A stretch of 64,000 nucleotides of DNA, taken from the NCBI RefSeq assembly GCF_003116095.1, contig NZ_LGRA01000008.1:315715-379714 (forward strand), given 5' to 3'. Below are positions 1 through 8,120 of the stretch, piece by piece. The first letter of the stretch is position 1. Each line of letters begins with the position of its first letter. The DNA comes from Azospirillum sp. TSO35-2. GTDB lineage: Bacteria; Pseudomonadota; Alphaproteobacteria; Azospirillales; Azospirillaceae. The notes beneath the pieces are model-generated. The model worked only from the letters and a program-made list of their open reading frames with translations. It was not told the DNA's origin and made no database searches. A program made the translations under genes and the position numbers.

Positions 1-1296
1 GGTGCCGTCGACGGTGAAGTAATCGACCCGCAACTCGACCGCGTGGTCCGACGGCGCCGCGACCTCCAGCACCAGGGCGTCGCCGGCGTCCAACGCCAAG
101 CCGTCCTCCCCCGTCGACTCGACGGTCAGGGCCAGCGGCGCCGCAACGCCACGGTTGGCGTCGAGCGCCGGCGCGACGATGCTCAGCGGGGCGCAGAACC
201 CCGCGTCGGCGATGGCAAGGTCGAGGCCGTAGGTCCAGCCCGCGGGGTTGGCCTCGACGGCGTTCCGCACCGCTTCGCCCGACCGCACCCCCGCCACGGT
301 GCCGGTGACCAGCAGGCGGCCGTTGCTGTCCTCCACCGTCACCAGCGCGCAGGGCAGCGACCGCAGCGCCTCGGCCACCACGGCGACGGGCGGCCGATGG
401 GATGGTCGAGGGGGTGGCGGCAGAAGCGGCTCGACCTCCGGCGGTGTGGCGGCGGCCGCCTCCAGAACCGGTGGCGGCGGTGGAACGGGCGCGGCCCGAC
501 CGGGAACGAGCGGGGGCCGCGGGAGAACGGCCACGACCGCAACGACCGCCGCCACTGCGATCCCGCCGAGCCACAGCGGCCAGCGCGGCGTACGACCCGA
601 TGTCGTCCGGACGTTCGATGGAGGCGTCCGCGCTTCGAGCGCGACGATGGCGCGGCGCAGGGCGTCGGCGTCGGGGAAGGCCGTGCCACCACCGTCGCGC
701 AGCCGCTCCAGCAGCGCCGCCACCGCCGGGCGGTCGGCCTGTCCGGTCAGCAGCCGCTCCGCCAGTCGGCCGCCGGCCGACACGTCGTCCAGCCGGGTGG
801 CCTGCGGCGCCGTCAGCGCGGTCCGTCCGAACCCGGTGACCACGGCCTCTCCCCCGGACCGGTGGATGACCGCCGCCGACAGCGCGCCATGGACCAGCCC
901 GGCGCGGTGGGCGGCGGTCAGCGCGTCGAGCACGCGGTCGAGCGTCGCCACGCTCTCCTCCAGGCTGGGCGGCGGCCGCCCCTCCAGCCGGGCGGCGAGG
1001 GACGGTCCCTCCACGGATTCGGTGGCGACGAACGCGGTGCCGGCGTGCTCGCCCGACGCCAGGACGGCGGGAATCGCCGGATGGGACAGGTGCGCGGCGG
1101 CGGCCGCCTCGCGCCGGAACCGTTCCAGGGTGTCGCTGCCCTCGGGGCTGCCATGGAAGCGGGCCAACGGGACAGTCCACAGGGCCACCGCGCGGCCGTT
1201 CGCCGGATCGACCGCCCGGTGGAGCAGGGCGTCGCCGTCGCGCTCCACCAGGTCGAGCAACCGATATCGGCCGAGCCGCCGCTCCCGTTCCGCCAT
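1..1296 (-). CDS. Membrane-anchored protein kinase-like protein (pseudokinase), 3' end beyond window
   Basis: The first ~200 residues read like a bacterial Ser/Thr kinase fold (FRREAAAAAHLSHPAIPAVL followed by a hinge-like FVATESVEGPSLAARL). The catalytic signatures are gone: no lysine in the VAIK-like strand (VALWTVPL), HGALSAAVIH where an HRDxKPxN loop is expected, and VTGFGR in place of DFG. After a short linker there is one membrane helix (WLGGIAVAAVVAVVAVL, about residues 240-258), a proline-rich spacer, and a region ending LRVDYFTVDGT that resembles DUF4384-type sensor domains. The reading frame is open to base 1, so the C-terminus is missing. The start chosen is ATG at 1296; ATG at 1314 is in frame and also possible. 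Phosphotransfer is unlikely; a scaffold or sensing role is inferred. Confidence 0.7.
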   Translation of the reverse strand, partial: MAERERRLGRYRLLDLVERDGDALLHRAVDPANGRAVALWTVPLARFHGSPEGSDTLERFRREAAAAAHLSHPAIPAVLASGEHAGTAFVATESVEGPSLAARLEGRPPPSLEESVATLDRVLDALTAAHRAGLVHGALSAAVIHRSGGEAVVTGFGRTALTAPQATRLDDVSAGGRLAERLLTGQADRPAVAALLERLRDGGGTAFPDADALRRAIVALEARTPPSNVRTTSGRTPRWPLWLGGIAVAAVVAVVAVLPRPPLVPGRAAPVPPPPPVLEAAAATPPEVEPLLPPPPRPSHRPPVAVVAEALRSLPCALVTVEDSNGRLLVTGTVAGVRSGEAVRNAVEANPAGWTYGLDLAIADAGFCAPLSIVAPALDANRGVAAPLALTVESTGEDGLALDAGDALVLEVAAPSDHAVELRVDYFTVDGT

Positions 1297-1547
1297 CACC
1301 CGGCCGGTCCCCATCCTTGCTGCGTTCGAAAGGCGAGGCGCTGGTATAGCCGCTGACCGGCGGGGCGGCCAAGCCCCCCCGGCCGGCGATTCGGCACCAC
1401 CCAGCACGATCATGCCCGTCGGGGCATGTCCTTTCGGCCGGCCAGTGGGGTGGGGCACAGCCTGTGACGACGAACGGGCAGTAACCTTTCGTTAGCCCTG
1501 TCGGCGGAAGCTCGACTCCGCCAACCCCCGGCGCGGAGCATGCCGCC

Positions 1548-3224
1548 TTGACCCAATCCTTCTTCCGGATGCCGTCCCCCACCGACTCCCACGCCGGGCC
1601 GAACGCGTCCTGGCTGAACGGCGCGACCATCTACCAGATCTATCCGTTGAGCTTCCGCGACCGCGGCGGCGACGGCTGGGGCGACCTCGACGGCGTGCTC
1701 GAGGGGTTGGACCATGTCGCGTCGCTGGGGGTGGACGGGGTGTGGATCAGCCCCTTCTACCCGTCGCCCTGGAAGGATTTCGGCTATGACGTCGCCGACC
1801 ACCGGGCGGTCGACCCGCGCATGGGCAACCTCGCCGTCTTCGACCGGCTGGTGGAGCGCGCCCACGCGCTGGGGCTGAAGGTGCTGGTGGACCTCGTCTG
1901 CGGTCACAGCTCCGACGCCCACCCCTGGTTCCGGGAAAGCCGGCGGTCGCGCGACAACGAGCGGGCCGACTGGTATGTCTGGGCCGACCCCAAGCCGGAC
2001 GGCACCGCGCCCAACAACTGGCTGTCGGTGTTCGGCGGCGCGGCCTGGAACTGGGAACCGCGGCGGCGCCAGTATTACCTGCATCATTTCCTGGCCAGCC
2101 AGCCGGCGCTGAACCTGCACGCGCCGGCGGTGATGGACGCGCTGTGCGAAACGGCGGCCTTCTGGATGGAGCGCGGGGTCGACGGCTTCCGCATCGACGC
2201 GGTGGACTTCTTCGCCCATGATCCGCAACTGCGCTCCAACCCCGCCGTGGTCTGGCGCGAGGCGGAGCCGCCGCTGAAGCCCTTCGCCCTGCAGCAGCAC
2301 GTCTACGACATGATGCACCCGGCGGTCGGCAGCATCCTGGCCCGGCTGCGCGAGACGGTGGAGCGCTACCCCGGCCGCGTGCTGCTGGGCGAGTTGTCGA
2401 GCCAGCCCGGCGCCGGCCAGCGCATCGCCGCTTACTGCACGCCGCAGGGGCTGCACGCCGCCTACACCCTGTCGCTGGCCAAGCAACCGTTCAGCGCCAA
2501 GGGCTTTGCCCAGGCGCTGACCGCGGCGCCGCGGCCGGAGTCGATTTGCTGGAGCCTGTCGAACCACGACGTCGAGCGCGCCGCCAGCCGCTGGTTGCCG
2601 GAGGGCGCCGACCCCGCGGCCTTCAACGCGCTGCTGGCGGTGCTGGTCGCCACCTTGCCCGGCACCGTCTGCCTCTACCAGGGGGAGGAGCTGGGCCTGC
2701 CCAACGCGGCGCTGGAGCAGCACCAGCTGCGCGATCCCTTCGGCATCACCTACTGGCCCGAATTCCCCGGCCGCGACGGCAGCCGCACGCCGATGCCCTG
2801 GCGCGCCGACGAACCGAACGCCGGCTTCAGCGCCGGCGAACCCTGGCTGCCGGTGCCGGCCGAGCACGCCGCGCTGGCGGTCGACCGTCAGGAGCGGACC
2901 GTTGGCAGCCCGCTGTCGGTGTGGCGCGCGGCGCTGGCCCTGCGCCACGGCAGCGAGGTGCTGCGCACCGGCGGCGTCGCGGCGGTCGAGGAGCATGGCG
3001 ACCTGCTGTCCTTCGAACGGACGCTGGGGGACGAGCGGCTGCTCGCCATCTTCAACCTCGCCGACCGGCCGGCGGAATACGCCCTGCGCGGCCGTGGGGA
3101 GCCGCTGCCGCTGGCGGTGCCGCGCGCACCGGGCGCCGCGGTTCCGGAGGTGACGGCGGACGGCCGCACACTGGTGATGCCGCCGCTGTCGGTCTTCCTC
3201 GGCAGCCTGCGGCCGAATCCCTGA
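1548..3224 (+). CDS. Alpha-glucosidase / alpha-amylase family protein (GH13)
   Basis: A GH13 retaining alpha-glucan hydrolase, most like oligo-1,6-glucosidase/alpha-glucosidase. The barrel motifs are present in order: GVDGVWISPFYPSPWKDFGY (beta-2/3), VLVDLVCGHSS where DxVxNHxS is usual, GFRIDAVDFF with the nucleophile Asp near residue 217, LLGELSS with the acid/base Glu near 282, and LSNHDVER with the third Asp near 341. It ends in a beta domain and has no signal peptide, so it is cytoplasmic. Length (558 aa) is typical. The start taken is TTG 1548 behind a weak GCGGAG; ATG 1569 in the same frame is an alternative. It stands alone, but the window also encodes TreY, TreZ and MalQ, so a role in maltodextrin or trehalose turnover is plausible. 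Exact linkage specificity cannot be read from the sequence. Confidence 0.9.
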   Translation: MTQSFFRMPSPTDSHAGPNASWLNGATIYQIYPLSFRDRGGDGWGDLDGVLEGLDHVASLGVDGVWISPFYPSPWKDFGYDVADHRAVDPRMGNLAVFDRLVERAHALGLKVLVDLVCGHSSDAHPWFRESRRSRDNERADWYVWADPKPDGTAPNNWLSVFGGAAWNWEPRRRQYYLHHFLASQPALNLHAPAVMDALCETAAFWMERGVDGFRIDAVDFFAHDPQLRSNPAVVWREAEPPLKPFALQQHVYDMMHPAVGSILARLRETVERYPGRVLLGELSSQPGAGQRIAAYCTPQGLHAAYTLSLAKQPFSAKGFAQALTAAPRPESICWSLSNHDVERAASRWLPEGADPAAFNALLAVLVATLPGTVCLYQGEELGLPNAALEQHQLRDPFGITYWPEFPGRDGSRTPMPWRADEPNAGFSAGEPWLPVPAEHAALAVDRQERTVGSPLSVWRAALALRHGSEVLRTGGVAAVEEHGDLLSFERTLGDERLLAIFNLADRPAEYALRGRGEPLPLAVPRAPGAAVPEVTADGRTLVMPPLSVFLGSLRPNP

Positions 3225-3409
3225 CGGGCCGAATCGCGCAGGGAACGCCCTGGTTGACGCTGCCCGAAAGGCAGACATGCGCAATTGTGCGATGCGGCCC
3301 ACCTCGTGCGCTGCTTTGTTACGCTGAGAGCCAAGTCGCTGAAATTCCCTGATTCATTGCGGGTTGGGGAGATCGTCGGCGACGCGCACCATCCAGCGGA
3401 GTAGCGGGA

Positions 3410-4510
3410 GTGAAAAGAAGAGCGTTCCTCACCACGGCCGGCGTCGGCGCCGCATCGACCGTTGCCGCCTCGACCATCGCGGCCCCGGCGATCGCCCAGA
3501 CCCAGCCGGCCATCCAGTGGCGCCTGGCCTCCAGCTTCCCCAAGAGCACCGACATCCTGGTCGGCACCTCCGAGCTGATCGCCAAGCGCGTCGCCGAGGC
3601 CACCGACGGCAAGTTCCAGATCCGTGTGCACGCCGCCGGTGAGATCGTCCCCGGTCTCCAGGTGCTGGACGCGGTGCAGAACGGCACCGTCCAGTGCGGC
3701 CACACCTGCGGCTATTACTACGTCGGCAAGGACCCGACCTTCGCCTTCGACACCGCCATCCCGTTCGGCCCCAACGCCCGCCAGCAGAATTCCTGGTACC
3801 AGTATGGCGGCGGCCAGGAGGTGATGCGGGCCTTCTTCGCCAAGCACAACATCGTCCAGTTCCCGGCCGGCAACACCGGTGCCCAGATGGGCGGCTGGTA
3901 CCGCAAGGAAATCAAGTCGCTGGCCGACTTCAACGGCCTGAAGATCCGCATCGCCGGCATCACCGGCCAGATCATGGCCAAGCTGGGCGCCGCCCCGACC
4001 CAGATCGCCGGCAGCGACATCTACCCGGCGCTGGAAAAGGGCACGATCGATGCGGTCGAGTTCGTCGGTCCGTACGACGACGAGAAGCTCGGCTTCTTCC
4101 AGGTCGCGAAATACTACTACTATCCGGGCTGGTGGGAAGGCGGGCCGCAGGTCTCGCTCTACATCAACGCCAAGGAGTGGGAGGCGCTGCCGAAATCCTA
4201 CCAGGCGATCCTGACCGCCGCCTGCGCCGAGGCCAACAGCGCGATGACCGCGCGTTACGATGCCGAGAACGCCAAGGCGCTGAAGCGTCTGGTGTCCAAG
4301 GGCACGCTGTTGCGCCCCTATCCGCGCGACCTGATGGAGTCCGCGCACAAGATCGCCTTCGAGCTGTACGACGACATCGCCAAGACCAACCCGGACTTCA
4401 AGGCCGTCTACGACAGCTGGAAGCCCTTCCTGGACGAGGTGCAGCTGTGGTTCCGCGTGGCGGAACTGCCGTACGACAGCTTCGTCCAGTCGGTCGCCCG
4501 CGCGAAGTGA
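3410..4510 (+). CDS. TRAP transporter solute-binding protein, DctP/TakP-like
   Basis: Periplasmic solute receptor for a TRAP transporter. The N-terminus (MKRRAFLTTAGVGAAS...APAIAQ) is a Tat-type twin-arginine signal with a cleavage site after AIAQ. The mature part resembles the TakP alpha-keto-acid receptor of Rhodobacter: WRLASSFPKSTDI, GNTGAQMGGWYRKEI with the conserved carboxylate-binding Arg region, DIYPALEKGTIDAVEFVGPYDDEKLGF, and YYYYPGWWEGGP. Length (366 aa) is normal. The start is GTG 3410, with GCGGAG about 8 bases upstream. No TRAP membrane subunits (DctQ/DctM) are adjacent: upstream is the GH13 gene and downstream the convergent flgL. The permease must therefore be encoded elsewhere, or this is an orphan receptor. 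The ligand is inferred to be a 2-oxo acid or similar monocarboxylate. Confidence 0.93.
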   Translation: MKRRAFLTTAGVGAASTVAASTIAAPAIAQTQPAIQWRLASSFPKSTDILVGTSELIAKRVAEATDGKFQIRVHAAGEIVPGLQVLDAVQNGTVQCGHTCGYYYVGKDPTFAFDTAIPFGPNARQQNSWYQYGGGQEVMRAFFAKHNIVQFPAGNTGAQMGGWYRKEIKSLADFNGLKIRIAGITGQIMAKLGAAPTQIAGSDIYPALEKGTIDAVEFVGPYDDEKLGFFQVAKYYYYPGWWEGGPQVSLYINAKEWEALPKSYQAILTAACAEANSAMTARYDAENAKALKRLVSKGTLLRPYPRDLMESAHKIAFELYDDIAKTNPDFKAVYDSWKPFLDEVQLWFRVAELPYDSFVQSVARAK

Positions 4511-4536
4511 CGGCGCCCGATGTGATGGTGTGACGG

Positions 4537-4569
4537 AAGGGGGCGGTCGCGTTGGCCGCCCCCTTTCAG
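4537..4569. terminator. Bidirectional terminator hairpin between the TRAP receptor gene and flgL
   Basis: AAGGGGGCGG (4537-4546) and CCGCCCCCTT (4556-4565) form a perfect 10-bp stem around a 9-base loop, with an A/T-bearing flank on either side. It lies between two convergent stop codons (4510 and 4578), so it can serve both transcripts. Confidence 0.75.
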
Positions 4570-4577
4570 TTCGGCTC

Positions 4578-6626
4578 TCAGGCCAGATAGTTCAGCAGCG
4601 ACAGCTTCTTGGTCTGGCCGGCCACGGTGTAGGAGGCTTGCAGGGTGTTCATCGAACTGCTGAGCCGCGCCGCCACCTCGGTCTGGTCGATGCCTTCGAT
4701 CTTGGCGACACGGTCCGTCACGGTGGCGATGGTGTCGGTGTGGGCCGTCTTGGTGTCCTCCAGCGTCGCGCCGTCCGACGCCACTTTGGCGTGGACCGAG
4801 CGGACCTGGTCGTTCGCCTGGGTCAGCAGCTCGCGCGCCTTGGTGCTGTATTCGTCCCACTTGCCGGGGTTGGACGCCGCGGTGCGGACCATGCGCATCG
4901 CCTGCACCAGCGTCTGGAACGCCTTGTCGTCGGAACTGACGCCGTAGGTGAGATTCCGGTTGTCGTCGATGGTGACCTGCGACTTGCGGTACGCCTCGGA
5001 ATTCGTGCCCTTGGTCAGATACTCGCTGTCGTAGAAGGGCAACTCCGGCGGGTCCTTGTAGGGGACGTCGGTCAGGTCGTCGGCCTCCGGCGGCAGGGTG
5101 GCGACCGACACGGTGTTTTCCAGCGACCCGTTCGTCACCTTCGCCGAGGTGGTGAACAGCGACGTCTTGTTCGGATGGTTGGGGTCGGCGTTGGCGGTGC
5201 TGGTCAGCGCGATGCCGCGGCCGCTGCCCAGCGCGTCGATGGTGACCGGCGGCTTCGGGTTCATGTTGCCGAACTGCTGGCGCAGCTTGTCGGCGACCTG
5301 GGCGACGGTGGTCACGCCGCCGGAGAAGTCGGTGTCGGTCACCGTGTAGCGCGTGGTGTAGGCCTGGTAGGGCGGCAGGTCCCTCGGCTCGTTCGGGTAC
5401 TTGGTGTAGTAGTTCTGGTTGAACGGGTCGTCGGGATCGCCGACCGCCACCGTGAACTCGAAGGTGTCGCCGATGTCGACGGTGTTGCCGTTCAGGGTGA
5501 AGCGGTCGATCTGCGGCTGGCTGGTGGTCGGCGCCTGGGTGGTCGTCGGCGTGCTGATGCTGTTCTCCACCGTGGCGGCGTTGGTCACGCGCGCCGACAC
5601 ATCGAATTTCTGGCCGGGGTCGTTGCCGACCAGCGTGATGATGCCGTTGGCGGTCGACACCGTCATCGGCAGCGTCGGCGAGGCGGCGTTGATCTGGCTG
5701 GTGAGCGCGCCGGCGACGAAGGTCAGCGTCTTGGGATCGGTCGACAGCACCTGTTTCCCGAAGGTCTTGCCATTGACCGTCACCTCGAAATAATCGTCGG
5801 CGTTGACCACGGCGCCGTTCAGCGTGACCTTGCTGGTCTGCTTCGTCGCCATCAGGTCGGTCACCGGCTCGGTCCCGTAGCGCGACCCGGAGAACAGATA
5901 GCGGTCGCCGAAACGCTGGTTCAGCAGCGCCTGGATGTCGCGCATGGCCCCTTCGGCGCGATCCTTGACCTGGTCGGCCTGCGGGAAGGACACCGAGAAG
6001 GTGCTGCTGGCCGACGCCTTCAGCGTGTCGAAGCTGAGATTCAGCATGGCGCCCTCGCCGGGGCCGCCCGCGATGTTGAAGTTGTAGCCCTTGCCGTCGT
6101 TCGGCGGGGTGGTGCCCAGGTTGATCGCGCGGGTCGTCTTGCCGCCCAGCCCGTCGGTCACCGTCACGTCGAAGGTGCCGTTCGACCCCGTCTGCGAGGG
6201 AACGGCGGTGACCGTGTAGCGGGCGCCGATGGTCAGCTTCGACTTGGTGGCGTCGATCGTCGTCTTCATCCCGTCGGCGTTGGCGTTCGACACCGAGGTG
6301 ACGCTGGCCGGACCGGGGTTGAACGGCATGGTGCTGCTGGATGTCCACTCCGATATGGTCTTTTCCAGCGAGGTCAGCACCTTGTCGGTGGCGGCCACGC
6401 GGGGCGCCGCGGTGTCGATGTTCTGGACGTAGTTGTTGCGCTTGGCCATCTCCGCCCGCAGGTCGAGGAGCTTCTGCACATCCGGCCCGTAGGCGTTGAG
6501 ATCGACTGACTTCTTGCCGGTCGTCAACTGCTCCGACAATTGGTTGATGCTGTTCTGGCCGCCCGACAGATTCCGGACCAGGCTCAGATACTGTGAGTAG
6601 CTGCTGACCCCCGTTATCGAGCTCAT
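4578..6626 (-). CDS. flgL: Flagellar hook-associated protein 3 (FlgL) with large inserted domains
   Basis: Hook-filament junction protein of the flagellum, exported by the flagellar type III apparatus. The flagellin-like N-terminal coiled coil (MSSITGVSSYSQYLSLVRNL, then INQLSEQLTTGKKSVDL) and C-terminal coiled coil (ending QTKKLSLLNYLA) are clear. At 682 aa it is about twice the usual FlgL length. The excess lies between residues ~110 and ~540. It contains two or three units of one beta-rich pattern: VNADDYFEVTVNG (near 274) followed by LTSQINAASPTLPMTVSTA, and VDIGDTFEFTVAVG (near 380) followed by VADKLRQQFG. A more diverged unit starts near 134. The same pattern occurs four times in FlgE of this operon. 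Its start codon overlaps the flgK stop by 4 bases (6623-6626), indicating translational coupling. Confidence 0.9.
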   Translation of the reverse strand: MSSITGVSSYSQYLSLVRNLSGGQNSINQLSEQLTTGKKSVDLNAYGPDVQKLLDLRAEMAKRNNYVQNIDTAAPRVAATDKVLTSLEKTISEWTSSSTMPFNPGPASVTSVSNANADGMKTTIDATKSKLTIGARYTVTAVPSQTGSNGTFDVTVTDGLGGKTTRAINLGTTPPNDGKGYNFNIAGGPGEGAMLNLSFDTLKASASSTFSVSFPQADQVKDRAEGAMRDIQALLNQRFGDRYLFSGSRYGTEPVTDLMATKQTSKVTLNGAVVNADDYFEVTVNGKTFGKQVLSTDPKTLTFVAGALTSQINAASPTLPMTVSTANGIITLVGNDPGQKFDVSARVTNAATVENSISTPTTTQAPTTSQPQIDRFTLNGNTVDIGDTFEFTVAVGDPDDPFNQNYYTKYPNEPRDLPPYQAYTTRYTVTDTDFSGGVTTVAQVADKLRQQFGNMNPKPPVTIDALGSGRGIALTSTANADPNHPNKTSLFTTSAKVTNGSLENTVSVATLPPEADDLTDVPYKDPPELPFYDSEYLTKGTNSEAYRKSQVTIDDNRNLTYGVSSDDKAFQTLVQAMRMVRTAASNPGKWDEYSTKARELLTQANDQVRSVHAKVASDGATLEDTKTAHTDTIATVTDRVAKIEGIDQTEVAARLSSSMNTLQASYTVAGQTKKLSLLNYLA

Positions 6627-8035
6627 CGGACCACCGCCTCCAGCGCGTCAAACATTGAATTGGCCACTTGCATGACCCGTGCCGAAGCCTGGTAGGAGGT
6701 CTGGAGCTGTTGGAGCTGGGCGATTTCCTCGTCGATGTTGACGCCGGTCTGCGACTGGTAGCGCTCGGTCAGGAGCTGCATCGACTCCTTGTTGGCGTCG
6801 CGCTTGGTGTTGGCCGTCTGGGCCGCCGACATCCAGGTCCCGGTGATGGCGCTGCCCATCGCGCTGTAGGTGGTGTCGGTCATGCTCAGGCCGTCGGCGG
6901 TGAAGCTGCGGCCGGCGCTGTTGAGTGCCGTGACCATGCCGTCGATGGCGGTCTGCTTCACTTTCGCGCTGTTGTCCAACAGCTTGGAGTTCACGGCGAT
7001 GCTGAAGCGGTCGGTGCCGGTGAAGAACTGGCTGCCCAGTTCACCGTCCGCGACCGGGCTTGCCTCGCTGTAGGCATCGGCGAAGCTGGTCGGCTCGCCC
7101 GGCTTGGTGCCGCCGGTGAAGGCGTTGGCGAACTCATCGAGCTGCGAGCGCAGCTTGCGGATGATCTCCGAGGTCGGGTTGCCGCTGACGGCGGTCGGCG
7201 GCTCGGCGGTCGAGCCGTCCTTGCGCATCTCCAACAGCGCGCCGAGCTTGCCGGTGGTCATGTGGTTGTTGATCGAGGTGACTTGATTGCCGACCTCTAG
7301 GTTGATGTTGCCGCCGTCATAGGAAAGTTTTGCCGGCTGGGCGTCGAGCAGGGCTAGGCCCGACGGGGTGAAGATCGCCACGCGTCCGTCCGGACGCTGC
7401 ACGGTGCGGATGCCCATGTAGCTGCTGAGTTCGCGGATCAGCCCGTCGCGCTTGTCGGCGACCGCGTTCGCGGACGACCCCTGGGCCTTCAGCGACACCA
7501 TGTCGTTGTTGATCTGGCCGATGTCCTTCAGCAGGCCGTTGACCTTGGAGAGGGACGTGTTCATGTCCGACTTCATGTCGCGGTCCATCTGCTCCACGCC
7601 TTCGGAGACACGGCGGATCTCGCGCGAGAAATTGTCGGCGGCCTGGACCAGCTGGTACTGGGCGGTCTCGTTCTCCGGCGAGGTGGCGAGCGTCTTCATC
7701 GCCGCCTGGAACTTGTCGGCGTAGTCGTTGATCTGCGGGTTGCCGTTGGACGTGCGCATCAGGTCGCCCAACTGCTGCATGTAGGTCGCCGTGACCTGCG
7801 AGCCGCCGTCGCGCGAGTTCAGGTCCTGGACCTGGGCCAGCAACGCGCTGTCGATCTCCCGCCGGTAGGTCGTGCTGATGACCTGGCCGCTGGCGTCCAC
7901 CGACTGCTGGGCGGTGTGGCGGGTGCGGTTGGGGTCGTTGGCCTGGGCAATATTGTCCGAAACCAGCTTCACACTGGCCTGGACGGTGCGCAGACCGGCG
8001 GTCGCGCTGTTCAAGGCGGCGAAGAGGGAGGACAT
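6623..8035 (-). CDS. flgK: Flagellar hook-associated protein 1 (FlgK)
   Basis: First hook-filament junction protein. The conserved FlgK/FlgE rod-type N-terminus (LFAALNSATAGLRTVQASVKLVSDNIAQANDPNRTRH) and the C-terminal motif (NIDEEIAQLQQLQTSYQASARVMQVANSMFDALEAVV) are both present. Its 470 aa is slightly shorter than enterobacterial FlgK, in line with alphaproteobacterial forms. It is the second gene of flgE-flgK-flgL: 85 bases after the flgE stop and overlapping flgL by 4 bases. It probably shares the sigma-54 promoter in front of flgE, although the intervening hairpin may modulate read-through. Confidence 0.95.
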   Translation of the reverse strand: MSSLFAALNSATAGLRTVQASVKLVSDNIAQANDPNRTRHTAQQSVDASGQVISTTYRREIDSALLAQVQDLNSRDGGSQVTATYMQQLGDLMRTSNGNPQINDYADKFQAAMKTLATSPENETAQYQLVQAADNFSREIRRVSEGVEQMDRDMKSDMNTSLSKVNGLLKDIGQINNDMVSLKAQGSSANAVADKRDGLIRELSSYMGIRTVQRPDGRVAIFTPSGLALLDAQPAKLSYDGGNINLEVGNQVTSINNHMTTGKLGALLEMRKDGSTAEPPTAVSGNPTSEIIRKLRSQLDEFANAFTGGTKPGEPTSFADAYSEASPVADGELGSQFFTGTDRFSIAVNSKLLDNSAKVKQTAIDGMVTALNSAGRSFTADGLSMTDTTYSAMGSAITGTWMSAAQTANTKRDANKESMQLLTERYQSQTGVNIDEEIAQLQQLQTSYQASARVMQVANSMFDALEAVVR

Positions 8036-8063
8036 GGCGGGAGACCTTTCGCGGATCGGGGGC

Positions 8064-8097
8064 GACGGGACGGCGGTGTGGGGACGGCCGTCCCGTC
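8064..8097 (-). other. Intercistronic hairpin between flgE and flgK
   Basis: GACGGGACGG (8064-8073) and CCGTCCCGTC (8088-8097) form a perfect 10-bp stem with a 14-base loop; the right arm also belongs to the nested palindrome GGGACGGCCGTCCC (8081-8094). There is no T-run, so an RNA-processing or stability element is more likely than a strong terminator. Excess hook-protein expression relative to FlgK/FlgL would be a sensible outcome (inference). Confidence 0.45.
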
Positions 8098-8120
8098 AGG
8101 CGCTCAAGACGGCGCCGCGC

